Of a stretch of 34,318 nt of DNA, positions 21,796 to 33,827 are shown piece by piece. Source of the DNA: Eimeria necatrix (Eukaryota; Apicomplexa; Conoidasida; Eucoccidiorida; Eimeriidae). The notes beneath the pieces are model-generated. The model was not told where the DNA came from. It worked only from the letters and a program-made list of their open reading frames with translations, and did no database searches. Within the stretch, counting starts at the first letter, position 1. Each line of letters starts with the position of its first letter. The translations under genes were made by a program, and so were the position numbers. The stretch covers positions 1-34,318 of the forward strand of contig NW_013655313.1 in the NCBI RefSeq assembly GCF_000499385.1, in the 5' to 3' direction.

Positions 21796-22619
21796 TTATT
21801 CCACGATACATATACCATCTTTAACGGCCATCCTCGAAGCAACAGCATTGGCGTCTGCGACACCGTGGGGTTGCTGCTTAGACCTATTTTCCTCAGCGAA
21901 GTATCGGTTTCCCAAATCTTCTGCTTGATATTCATTTGTAATGCTGTTTGGAGCAGCAGCAACAATTTCCGCCGCTGCTGCAGCGTAGGTCGTCAGCGGC
22001 AAGACATAACGGAAAGCAGGGAACTGGTTGCTTTCGGCCGTGTACCGCATTACCCGACACTTTCAGATCACGGAGGCATCAGCAGCTCAGCTAAAGTCGG
22101 TGTAAGTGAAGCACGGCATGGTGCACGGCGGCAAATTCCGTTGTGGCATCAAACCACACCCCGTGAGCCTCGTTAAGTTCGTCTAAAATATCCAAACGCT
22201 GGCAACTGCTGAAGGACTCCTGATTGTAGAGAGCTCAGCACCAGGTGCCAAACAAAGCCGTCCACACGCATGCGCCGCAGCAAACTCAGGCCGCATCAGG
22301 AGGTGCTGCTGCTATGTGTTGCTGCTTTTGGCCATAATGCGCACAGGACGTCTTCCTCCGGAGTTAAAACTGCTGTGCTGCCGTACGCCACGGGGTGCAG
22401 CATGGGTCGCAGTACTCTACCTGCGGCTCCAACGAGGCAGCAGCGACACCAGCAGCGAGTGCTGCCTACTTCAAGGTTAGAAGAAGGCCATCCCTACGCG
22501 GCTGAGCCCGTGAGAATTGCCGTGCTGCAGGCGTGGCCTTACCGGAAGGGCTTTAAGAAAAGACCATCGGCAATATTCAAAGCCCTTAAAGAATCGAATC
22601 CTGCTGATGCAGCAGGCTG
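21796..22619 (-). CDS. Unrecognised multi-exon gene, 5' part not found
   Basis: Several short minus-strand segments join in one consistent frame: 22619-22543 (contains AGFDSLRALNIADGLFLKPF), 22465-22421 (HSLLVSLLPRWSR), about 22377-22350 (STAVLTPEED), 22219-22115 (LDILDELNEAHGVWFDATTE) and 22059-21796 (FPAFRYVLPLTTYAAAAAEI, ending DGICIVE and a stop). Good splice signals include the donor GTAAGG at 22542 and a CTAAC branch-like motif before the acceptor at 22466. Proposed introns are 77, 43, about 130 and 55 bases. The composition is balanced and helix-forming, unlike chance frames. The junction before LDILDEL has two or three possible acceptors. I do not recognise the family. The opposite strand carries a 117-codon frame over part of this span, which I consider a shadow. 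Confidence 0.5.
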
Positions 22620-23123
22620 CTAGATTTTACCGTATTGCATATCCAACACAGACCAACTTTCTACAGTGTTTGTGTGGGCCCGAAGTTTCGGAGATGTAGT
22701 CTAAGTATCAAAACTCTGGAATGTCTTCTTATAAGCAGCTGGTGATTGCTTTTGTGTGCGGCATGGTGACTGCAGGTGTCCTCGGTCACTGGAGAGAATG
22801 TTGCAAGATTGTTACGGCCGTAGGTGTAACTACAGGTGACCGTACGGCTCCTTGGGCTTCCAGCGTGGTCTCTCTTGTGCAGAGTGTCGCAATCTGCCTA
22901 TCTTCACGTAGCTCTGGCCAATTTTTCTCCCCAGCCGTGTTCACACCATCGTGTCGCCTTCTCGTGCTTCTAGCTAGACTTCTCATCCATGTGAGTTATC
23001 ATTTTTGTTGTGGTTCCGCTACAGGCGCTGTCTCCACCTTGAAGGCTCTTCAAAACAGACAGTCTAAAACATTTTAGGCATCTTGCATAAATCGTCAGCC
23101 CCTCGACAGCAGCAGCTGCAAAG
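22620..23123. other. Ambiguous region between the unrecognised minus gene and RIC1
   Basis: Both strands keep open frames here: a 118-codon plus frame at 22721-23077 with a hydrophobic start (LVIAFVCGMVTAGVLG), and minus frames at 22786-22986 and about 22660-22770 (QLLIRRHSRVLILRLHLRNF). The minus frames could be 5' exons of the gene ending at 21796. RIC1 begins at 23124, so a divergent promoter is also expected here. I cannot decide between these readings. Confidence 0.35.
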
Positions 23124-26100
23124 ATGATGAGCGCGTTCGGGCACCCGGCGGGTGTTTCCGTGCCGCTCCCTCTCGCCGAAGAGCTGAGAGGCAGCGCGAA
23201 TCAGGGTTCCAGTTGTGAAGATGGAATTACTAGGAGGAGTGTAGCAGATATTCAGGTGTCGCCCTGTGGATTGTTCATTGCGGTCCTCACGCCTTGGGGG
23301 GTCTTTGTTTACAGTAACGGACAGTGCCGCATGCTCCTAGGTAGTTGCTCATTGCCTCGTGATTCTGAGGTGTATGGACGCCTGTGTTGTTGTTGCTGGG
23401 CGCCGGATTCCTCTGCGCTGTTTGTCAGTGCTGACCCACTGGCATGTGTATGTGTATTCTCCATTAGTGGCACGCATAATGGCAGTAGCGGGTTGCTGCA
23501 GCCACAGCTGCAAAAGCAGCTGCAGCAGGCGCCTACTGGTGTGTTCACCGGCGCATCGGCGGCTGCATCACCTGCAAAGGGGATAAGCGACCCTGTACCG
23601 ACAGGAATAGCAGCAGATGCACCGGCACCGCCTGGATCAGCACCTGGTGAGGTCAGCTGGTTGTTGGAAGGGCTTGCCACAGTTGTTGACACGGGAAATC
23701 TGGCTAGTAGTGGCAGTGAAAGCTACATTGATGGCCAGGACAGTGCAGGAGAGGGAGAAGAAGAGAAGCAGATGCTGCAGCCAACGGCAGCAGAGAATGC
23801 ATCCACAGCGGAGCAAGCCATGCATTCTTTCCCATCTATAATAACAGCTTACCGGCCTCCTAATACTTCCCCTGTGTCTGTCGTATTTAGCTTGTTGCTT
23901 CGGCTACCAGTCAGGCCATCCGCGCTTTGTTGCTGTTCAATGCAGCAGCAACACCTACTGCTGGCAGGCTGCAGCAGACAGCCTGCTCTTTTCTGGCTTT
24001 ACTTTGGCCGACTGAAACAAGTGGTAGGGTGCCTCTACATTACTGATTTACTTAGGGTAGTCAGGCGAGCTGGTGTGTGCCCAGGCAATGCTGGCCCGCC
24101 CGTTGCAGCATTGGCTGTGGCTGCTTCCGGGGCTGCTACTACAGGTGCGGGAGGGGCAGAGTGCACATGGGCAACGAGCGCGAAGCATGGCGCTACTCTA
24201 GGGGGCAGTTTGGGCTGTTCGTGCAGTGCATGTGGTGGTCGATGCTGCTGCGCTCTTAAGCGACCTGCTTTCCAACCCACGAGAACTCCTGGAAGCTACG
24301 ATCGCGCGGCAGCGGATGCGGAATTGCGCCCCAGTGGGCGCTGTAGATGCCTAGGTCGGCGCAGGCGTATAACATATCTGTTCCATCCAAAGGGGTACAG
24401 CACAGTCACCGAGCTGCTGCGTCTTCCCCCTTCTGCACAGGATATCAAGTTACTTCCGGATCTTCCGGATGATGCCCTTTTCTACAGCTCTGCTTGGAGC
24501 CCCAGGGATCCTCTGCCATGGTCGTTTCCCGCGAAAAGTGTGGGCAGAAGGAAACGTTCCCTGCGAAATGGGCGAGCTCCTCACAAATGCCGGGCTGGCA
24601 GTTCAGCAGAAAACAATAATGAGCAGCCGAATCATGACCCACACAGTGGACGTCACAGTGGACGTCGCTACCGCCGCCTCCTGCAGAGCTGGAAGTTTGG
24701 AGGGCCAGTTCTTCTTGGGAAATCTCAGAGGCATCTCAATTTTAGCGCACTAATTAGTGACAGCAGCAGCGCAAGTAGTGACATGGACGACCGCTGCACC
24801 ACCATTCACAGGCACTGCAACGGCAAAAGAAGCCGTGTCCCAAACACGCCGGAGCAAAGAACGGGCATTTGCCCTTCCAGCGCTACAGACACCTGTGCGG
24901 GCCCATCCTATTTGGGTGCATACGGGTTCAATGCCTGGGGGAATCATGGAGACAGAGTCAGCGCAGCAGATGCAGCAGCAGCATACAGCAGAAGCAGCAG
25001 TGATGATAGCACATGTGTGCTTGGCTGGAGTAGGTGTTCTGCGAGACCCTTTTTCGGTGGACGGCGCCTTCAACTGTTGGAGCAGGGTAGAGAGGAGGAG
25101 TTCCGGATGTATTCTTTAACTGATGGCGCTTTGTCAGATTGTGAATGCCTGCAAGAGCGAGGCAGCAGTTGCGGGGTGCGCCAGCTCCAGCTGAATCGTC
25201 GGCTCGATATCTTGGCTGTTGTTACTGCCGCAGGCCAACTACTCCTGTTGGCATGGTGCTTCCCGTTGAGAGGCTATACGCAAATGTGGGGTAGCGGGGG
25301 AGCTGTGCCTTTAACTGGGAGTGAGGGTGCAGCCAAACATGGAAATGTGTTTGGGCAGCAGCGTTTGGACCGGCCGCATCAAGAACTGCAAAAGCCCGCC
25401 GGAGCGGCACCTAAGGCTGGCGTGGCTGACAACTTTGTCCGCCGGAGCACCGGTGGCAGGATGCTGAGCCCTACCAGTGCAGGCAGCAATCCCCGTAACC
25501 GCCGAAAGGGCTGGTGGAACATTTCCATAGGAGCGGGACTCGACGGTCGCATTTCTATAGGGCACTCTCCTCAAGAGACAGCATCCGTGGATGCACTGCC
25601 CGCGGCAGGATGCGGTGACGGCAGCAATTGCAATGCTAATAGGAAACTGAAGCCGTGGCGGCCCTTGGGGCTCCAGCTGAGGGCAAGCGCAGTGTGTTGT
25701 TGTGCTCTCAGTGGAGAGAAAAGCCTTGTAGCTGCTGGTCTGGGGAGCGGCGAGGTTGAGATTTATAGGCTTTCATGGCCTAGAACCCCAGTGCAGCGGA
25801 CTTGCGACTTTCAGCAACCTCAGCAAGGGCAGCAGCGTCTCCTGACTCCTGCCCACAGGAATGTTGAGCGTGATGGGTTCACGCTTTTTCCCCATCTTCT
25901 GCATGTGCTAGCCGTTCCAGAGGACATAAAAGCAGCAGCAACAGCAGAGCGAGGGCTCGCAAGAGCGGAGCAGAGCGTCGGGGCTCTGTCGGCAGAAGGC
26001 GCCGCGTATTTGCAGCCTCAGAGTGTCCAAAGTCTGCAGTGGACTTCAGACGGCGCGGCCCTTGTGGTTAGGTGGCTGAAAGGAGGCACCGCAGTTTTTA

Positions 26101-29100
26101 GCCATACGGGAAGAATTCTTTTCTCACTCCCTAGCCCTCCCAGTGCTAGCATTTCTTTGGTTTCCTTTCCTGCAGCAGGTGACGCACTTGGTGGAATACT
26201 TACGACCTCTCCGCCGCTGGAGCGCCAGCAGACCTTCGTCTTCGCACGTAAAATTTCTGCAGCTTCAGCAGCAGCTGTAGCTGCAGGTGCTGCTGCAGGG
26301 TCTGGGCAGCTATGCTGTTGGATCATGGGCAGCCTCTCACTTTTACACGTTTGTTCGTCCTTCGAAGCTGTCTCTCAACTCGAACGCCAGGGTAGAGGAA
26401 CCAAGACCTGCACCACTTTGCTGGTAGATAAACATCAATTCAGCGGTAGCGTTTGCCTCGATAAATTGTTAGAAGTGTCTGTCGTGCGGAGCGGATCAGT
26501 TACACCGGCAACTTCTTCAGTAGACATTTGTGGAAGCCGCTGTGCGACAGATCTGACGGACCGGTAGGCTTTTGGACGTTTAATTAATATTTAATTTGGT
26601 GTTCTCTGCCTTGTGAAAAGTCATCCTAGAAGAGACTTCTTGGCGTGAAGCACTCGAGAAGTCACAAATGCCTGTGACTGCGTTATGCGCAGGGTGCTGC
26701 TAGGTGGTTCTCACCTCCTCGTATGGAATTTTATGGGCAGAGCCAAACCATCTGCATCACTGTCATTTATTCCGCTTCCTCCTAATCTATATACAACGAG
26801 GGCGTTTCCTGTGCGACAAGCGGCTCTTTCCCCAGACGGAGCTCAGCTGCTAGTAGCTGGGACAAGAGGCTTCGCATTATTTGCCTTAATGCAGCGACGC
26901 TGGCGGCTCCTTTGTAGTGAGAGACAGGAGACTCAGGTACGAGTGGGCACCCTGCCTTTGGGGTGGTACACCAATGATATTTTTTTTGTTTCGACGCCGG
27001 CATCTAGCCCTTACGGCGCTGCTGCATCGGCAGCCGCAGCTGCAGCTGCACCGCCAGAACCGCGCAGCACATTAGGCTACCCTGAAGAAGCACCTCGTTG
27101 GCATCTTCCGGCGAAAGTACTCAGAAGGTTTGAAATCGCTTTTGCTTCTGCTGTAGACGTCTGCCCATCCAGGTTTGGTGCCCATGTGCCAATGACGATT
27201 CATGAGAAAACGGCTTGGCTGCAGCAACAGCAGCTGCAACAGCAGTTTTCATCACGCCTTTGGATGGCAGCCGTAGCCGGCAGTGGTTCCAGTGAATTGC
27301 CCTCAGTGTCCACGGCTGAAAAAGCATACAAAGTCAGCACCAATAGTAGTAGTAACAACATGTGGCGGTACTCTGTGTTATTCTTGAGTACTAATGAGCG
27401 GCTTGACCTGCGCCACCGTGTTGCAGAAATTCAGCGTCTCCCCGCCAGGCCGCAGACGTCTACCGTTTTGCCTCGACTGGAACAGCAGCCATTGCTGCGT
27501 CCAACAGTCACCCATGGGTCCCGCTGCTGCATATGCCATGCTGAAAGCAGCAATAGCGGCAGTTGCTGCATTATCTGCAGCGGTTCGGCAGCGCTGGCCC
27601 TGCGATGCCTTGCGGCAGGCAATACGGCGGAGCCTCTCCTGGCTATATACGACGCTCTGGGAATTCTCACAGCATACCAGCTACAGTGCCCGGCAAACCT
27701 TCAGCAGCAGCAGCAGCATCGGCATTATGATGTTGTAGCTCTATGGCAGCTTGATCTCACGGATTTTTGCGACAGGCCACCTCAGCAAATTCGTTTTGTG
27801 GGTTGTGCGTGGCTGTTGCTACTGTTGGTGCAATCCGGTGACTTGCTGCTTCTGCGCTTGAGTATGCCAGGAACTGGGCATGTTCATCACCACAGAACGC
27901 ATCATATTCCGCAGCTCACTGTGGAGGCTTCCGCCATGATCGCTGAGGGCGTTGCTGGCTTGTGGGTGGGTGCTGAGGCTCAGCTGCGACATCACTTCTT
28001 GCTGCCGTCCGCACGCCTTTGTGTACTTCCTTCACGGCAGCAAAATCACAAGAACCAGCGGCAACAAAGGGTTCAGGAAGAGGCCGAGCATACAGCTGAG
28101 GGTATGACTGCATGCTGCTGCACCTGCTCGGATTCATTGAGGCTACCAGCACAAGCAGCTAAACATGCAGAACAAAAGAGGGAGGTGCTGCAGGATGACC
28201 AGGATGAACATGCATCGTACAGCCCGACCTCAGTTGAAAAGCACAGCAGCATTGATAGTACGCACCTTGGTTTGGCATCAGTCCCGGTAGACGGGTTGCC
28301 TAAGACCAGAGCAACTAGGTGGAGTAGTAGAAAATGTGCGAAAGTCGCTGACAGTGAAGCAGTGAATGCCTTGGAATGGCCTCTGACGACCGTGAAGCAT
28401 AGAGGGAAGCCATCTGTTCCACATCCGGAGACCTGTTACACCAAAGAAACAGCAGTTATTTCAACAGTTGCACCTGAATACTGTTCCGCTTCCCGACGGC
28501 GTGTGCTGAGCAGCCCTGCAGTGCACCTGGGGCCTCTCCTGGAAAGACTTGTCGTTTTCCCTCGACCCGCCGCAGCTATTCCGCTCGTATCTGCGTGTGG
28601 CACCGGCAGCAGCAGCCACGGAGTAAGGCGCCAGCAGAAGCCGGAACAAGAACACCTTATGCACTTAGTGAGGGAAGGCTACGCTCCTCTGTCACTGCCT
28701 GTCCTTGCAGCTGAGCAACCTTGTAGAACCGCGGCTGCAACGGATAAGGCTGGGAAAGCCGCCGGAAGCGCATTGAAAGGTAGCGGTGGATCATCAGCAG
28801 CGAACACTAAGGGCCAGCACCCTAGATCACGACCCAAAATCTTTTGGGCAGCGGGGCGCCGGCAGCTTTCAGACGACTTCGAAAAAAAGTTCAAGACGCG
28901 TTGCAGGTTAGGACTGCGTTTTTTCCACCCGAAACTTTTTGGGCCGCCGGACAAGCAATTCGCACTTTTACATGTTCAGAGCTTGCAAAGGCCTAGATAA
29001 GCACAAGTAATGTTGCAGCGTCTGTGTATAACGCTGGAGTGACTGTTTACCTGCTTCCAAGAGTCTCCTTTTCTGCGCAGCCTTGAGGCATACGCCTGTG

Positions 29101-32100
29101 GTGCATCATGCGCTGTGCCATCGTCTGCTTCATCAGAAGGGACAGAAGCACAAACAGCTGTTGCGGCAAAGCCTTCAAGATCTCCAGAAGCTTTTGCAGC
29201 TGCTGAACGTAGAAGAGCTGCAAATTACCGCTCGGAAGGGTCCTTTTCTGACGCGGATGGCTGCATATCCAGCGGGTTTGACTCCTCTTCTGCAATTAAT
29301 GGTCCTATTGTTACGCCACAACCCTGGGAAGCTCGAGCGGACAGTAAGGCTCTTTAGTTGTTGCCCGGAACTGTCGTCTCATTGCTCGCTTGCGGGCAGC
29401 CCGTTAGCGGCTGTTTTAGTACGTCCATCAGGCTGACTCTGAGGAACGAAGACCTACAGAGGTCCTTTTGGAGTAGAAGAGCTTTTTGAGTTTCATTTAC
29501 ATCAGATTCGAGTTGTGTACCTAATGGCGAATGCGCTTCAGAGTGTGACGTCTGCTGCTGTTGCGTTGCCGGCTGGCACATTTGGGCGCAAACAGCGGCA
29601 GGGCTCTTGCTCGCCTCCGTCAGTTTCCACTATTCTGGCACTGCAGAGGGGGCAGCGGCGGGGAATCTTTCACCGGAGCGCCTCGTAGCTGCGACTGACG
29701 TGCGCGTGAGATCTGCTCTGGTGCTGCCTGTGGAGGCGCGGCCTCAGCCTTTAAACATCACTGGAATTATTGGGGAGGTACGAAGTATGGCAATTTTAGG
29801 CGTACTGGGTTTTGCCGTCCTCTCGTCCACTTTTTTCCTAGCATGTGCGTGAAAGCTAATGTGGTTGAGTACTGGTGCGGTGAAGCATCACGTTTGTAGC
29901 AAGGTCATTTGCTTAAGTGGACTGTACGTTGCTTCTTTTTCGTGGTTTCAACGAACTCCCCGCCAGATTCTTCAACAACTTCGCTGCCAATATCGTAGGT
30001 TTAATTGCTTGTTTGGTATCTCGTTCGTTCAGCTGGGAGTGGCCATCGCGTGTGCTCCCAGCCGTGAAGCTGCGCTGGGATTTCCTTTGCATAAGCATCC
30101 GGTTACGCAGATACGTCTTCTGCTGCAGCCCTGTACTCATACACTGCTGCAAAGGCAGGTGCTAGCTGCTGCTGCGTATACTCCCACGGGTGGCGTGGCA
30201 CCTGTGATCCCTCTTGGAGGATGCACAGCGGATGCTTCTGCAGACAAGCCTTCTCCAAGTTTGAACAGCTACGGAGAAAACGCCATTGACACGAGAGGGA
30301 GGAATGATGCCAGCAGCAGCTGCAGGCGGCTCTTCATAAGTGTCGCAGAGCTGCTTCGCGAACTCTTGGCGTCTCCCTTTGCGCATCATTTGTTGGAATT
30401 GTGTCAGTTTAGCCTCTTAATGCGCTGTATTTCTACCTACTTGAAAGCAGCTAAGCTGAAGCGTTTACAACTGCGCCCACACAAAGTTCACTTGCAGACC
30501 TCGCTTTACCCAAGTGCTTCTGCTGATGTGCGGGTCGTCAGCGGCATTCCTTCCTCGGCCATTGACGGCATATGCGACAAGGTTCGGGCGTCTGCTGCAG
30601 CAGCTCTTAAAAATTCATCAGAAGGCGTCGCGCTGCAGTGGTTGTTGCAGCTGCTGCAGCGGAAAGCCCCGCAGCTCTTTGTTGCTACGCTTGTTTTCTG
30701 CATGAGGAAAACAGAGCCCCTTGTGTCCCCAGCAGTCTTAGAGTCTTTGTTGCAGGAGCAGCTGCCTCCTGCGGATCCCGTAACCCTGTTTTGCTCATGC
30801 CTGCAAATAGGGCTTCTGCACACAGCTGCACTTTACTTGCTGCCAATCCAGATTGCTGAAGGACCACTGCAGGTGCTGCCTTCATTTTCTCATTTGAATG
30901 CCTTTTACAGTTGTTAGCGCTGGAATGGGCTGGGTATAGTTTGGGCATCTTAGAACCGCGATATATCAACCCCCACACCCTGGTGTGCCCCATGTGTTTG
31001 GTGACTTGTTTGTTTGCTCACAGGTGCGGTGTCGCCGGGTGCTTCCGCTTCTCCGCGCCGCCCTAGCAGCTGGAGATTTTCATTTGGTTCGTAGGCTGCT
31101 GCATTTCTTTTGGGCATTGTTTACCGGAAAGCATCAGCTACGCTCCGATAACAGACGGGGCAAGACACAGCGGCAGCTTTCGCCACAGTCTGCATGCGCA
31201 AGTTCTAACGAGGACGTACTGGAGCGAGCTCAAAAGCTTCAACCTGGGAACCACCAACAAAGCCAAAATCGCCAAAAGAGCGGAAGACGAATGCACCAGA
31301 ACCTGTCGGAACTGCAGTCGTTTCTTTGGAGGCCACTACAAGCAGAATTTAATCTGAACTTTACTGGCACACAACATACAGGAGATGATGTTGAAGAGAG
31401 CTCATTAATTGATCCGTGGCTTTGTCGAGTACCTGAGGGGTTACCACCAGTGGATCGCCTAACGGCTGCACGAGTATATCGAGAAGTTGAGGTTGCAGTC
31501 ACCATTGCTGCATCTTCACTACTCCGACAGCATAAGTGGCTCCAACTGTTTGACTTTGCGACCACTCTGGCGCTTGATCTTCCGGCTTGGCTGCGAAACC
31601 GTAGCAGCGACTTATTAGAGCTGCCTTGCGAGCCAAATAAGGAAATTGGCAAGCAAAAGAGTGTATCAGCAGACGCGTGGATTGTCACTTCGACTGCAGA
31701 TGTACACGGATATGCAAAAAGGGAAAAGGCGGCGGATACCGATGTCTCCATTCGTTTACCCCAGGTGCTACCGCCTACATTCACTGCAGCAGTATCATCT
31801 TTTGCAGAGCAACTGTGCGTCGGCCGTGCAGCTGTCCACTTGCATCTGAGAAGACCTACTGAGCACAACAGGAGACCTCTGAAAGAACAACGCAACCAGC
31901 AGCGTTTTCTTGCCGAGCGCATGCCGCAGCCGGCACCATTTGGTGCGGCGGTATTAAGCGCAGCCTTTACTGAGTCGGGAACATGTCCATCATCTCTTTT
32001 TCCGCGATTGTGCAGCACGGGGAACAGGCAGGAGCGGGCAACAACTGAGATTGCTCGATATTTAGCAAGTGTTTTGTTACTTTCGGGATACCCAGTTTAC

Positions 32101-32679
32101 ACCCTAGCGCTGGCCTTAGCCGTACGCGACCAAAGAGCAATAGCGCAAATAATCAAGTGGTATCCTGGACTGCGTCGCCACTTCTCATTAGCAGGTTACC
32201 TGCATGATACGGCAAGTCTGAGCGGGTGATGATACCGCTGGCTGGGATGGAAACAAGGGTATGGGTAAGCACAGCAACAGCATTATCAGTAAGACGACCC
32301 CATCTGCGTAGAAACCGCATTGGGTACCGCATAGGAAACGACGTTTGTCTAGCATTCGTTGATAGAAGGGCCTGTTGTGCGATGCAGGCGGAGTTCGGCG
32401 AAGGGATACGCATCTGACAACGGGTCTTCTCCCATTTTGATAGTTCGGCCTGTATTGGAAATCAATCAGCTTTCCCTTCTACAAGTAGAAATGACTGCAT
32501 TTTTGCTTATGCGCGTCTTGCGCAGCTGTTTCGTAGACGTGTGCAAATTGGACCTCGTACTTCCGCTTGCTTTGTTCCGCAAAATTGTGCGTTGTGCTAT
32601 TCAACACAGCTACACTCAAGAGATATCGGAAATGGCAAGGCAGCTAACCAACAGCGTCCGCACCGCGCCACACTTTTAA
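23124..32679 (+). CDS. RIC1: RIC1-like protein, Rab6-type GEF complex subunit, eight exons
   Basis: RIC1 with RGP1 activates the Golgi GTPase Rab6/Ypt6. Modelled exons are 23124-26563, 26693-28906, 29081-29343, 29462-29542, 29596-29777, 30033-30872, 31024-32225 and 32388-32679, giving 2837 aa, about twice the human length because of Gln/Ser/Ala-rich inserts. RIC1-like blocks come in family order: WD-type VSPCGLFIAVLTPWGVFVYS (about 45-64); LQWTSDGAALVVRWLKGG (about 969); AALSPDGAQLLVAGTRGFAL and RRWRLLC (about 1179-1248); LPVEARPQPLNITGIIGE joined to LGVAIACAPS (about 2043-2070); FAHHLLELCQ; the helical FVATLVFCMRKTEPLVSP (about 2270, matching the CARKTE region); HTAALYLLPIQ; and LLLSGYPVYTLALALAVRDQ. 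The strongest joins are 26563/26693, 29777/30033 and 30872/31024. Exon 2's end, exon 3 and exon 8 are less sure. The start is the first ATG of two in a row. Confidence 0.85.
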
Positions 32680-32926
32680 ACAGCCTGTATTGAAGGCAGT
32701 TCCGGCAAACGGGTGCTAGCATCACTGAAGCCTTTAAAAAAATATATTTGTTACGTGTCAGGTGCTGTCTCGAGGACGTGAGCTGCACATTACTAGTGGT
32801 GCATCTCTTCACCATGAGCATGCTCCCGTACTATCCCCAGCAATTTGCGTGCAACCGGTAGAACAAGAAACCGGATAGATCCGTTTCATAATTCCTATTC
32901 AACATTCGTGTAGGCAGGCACGTATT

Positions 32927-33060
32927 ATGCCTGAGGATTTTGAGGACACGTCATCAGCTTTAAGAGTTCAGGCGCTCTGACAGTTCGGGCACAATGCGTG
33001 AGGATATTGAGAGCGTTGCCAGCCTTAAGAATTCGGGCCCCTCTTGCAGTTTCACGGCGT
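32927..33060. repeat. Diverged tandem duplication, unit about 67 bases
   Basis: ATGCCTGAGGATTTTGAG at 32927 and ATGCGTGAGGATATTGAG at 32994 begin two units offset by 67 bases. Both continue through GCTTTAAGAGTTCAGG / CCTTAAGAATTCGGG and CAGTTCGGG / CAGTTTC. They are similar but clearly diverged, which suggests an old local duplication. Confidence 0.7.
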
Positions 33061-33743
33061 ACTGCGTCTTTAGAGCGACTCCGTGTGTGAAATATCTAAA
33101 ACGGCAGTCAAACCTTTTGGGCTTAGGGTAGTTTGACAGGGACGATCGGCTTCCAAGAGGCAAAAGAGGCATTTAAGTGCAAAACAAGCTTGGGCAGCCA
33201 TGAGCTGTGATATTCGAGCTGTTCTTGCACAAGCAGTAGGCAAAAGTTCAAATGAGCTGGTGCAAGGGTCAGCACAATCTTGGGAGGAGTCTTGAAGTGA
33301 TGCATAAGGCAGGCTGATGCTATGGTCTTCCTAGCCGTTTTCGCTATATAAATCCCACCCTGGCGCAATTCGGGCGCGCCGGCGTCTTGCCGGACCAAAC
33401 AAATAATCCGAATTCGAGTCTATGCTGAAAGGCGAGTCACCGGATGCAAAACGCTACTAGGCCGTCAGCTTGATTTTTGGTCTCCTACGTAACATTCTGC
33501 ATGCCAGACGTATACAGTAGGTGTAATCTCTCAGACGACAAATCAGGAGGCTCGTCACCATCCATCGGAACACTGTGACGCAAACTAAAAGTACATGAAG
33601 ACTTTTAGAGCCGTTATTCCTACTGGAGGAGTAAACATGTATCCAAAGAAACTATTTATTCTCAAATATTCGGTGCATTTTTTCAAAGAGCCTAGAATGG
33701 TTTTTTGCAGTGAGCTCCGTGGCGTAAGTTTACTTCGGAGATA

Positions 33744-33827
33744 GCTGCTGTGCCACGTGTTGCTCACCTCGTGCCCGCTCCGTGAGCTGCTGTGCCACGT
33801 GTTGTCCACCTCGTGCCCGCTCCGTGT
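33744..33827. repeat. 42-base tandem repeat, two near-identical copies
   Basis: Units at 33744-33785 and 33786-33827 begin GCTGCTGTGCCACGTG and end GCCCGCTCCGTG. They differ by an internal CT/TC swap and the last base. The period is divisible by three, so on the minus strand it reads as a repeated SRSGHEVSNTWHSS-like block. Without other support I treat that as a by-product and not a protein. Confidence 0.9.

Noticed and set aside
22270..22623. A 117-codon plus-strand frame with a weak signal-like start
   Set aside because: It overlaps several minus-strand exons with consistent phases and better splice signals. I favour the minus reading, but the decision is not final.
31239..32018. A 259-codon minus-strand frame
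   Set aside because: It is antisense to RIC1 exon 7, which carries family-like helical blocks, and has no motif of its own.
33119..33130. TTAGGG-like bases suggesting telomeric repeats (also near 33960)
   Set aside because: Only isolated single units occur, with no array, so there is no evidence of a chromosome end.
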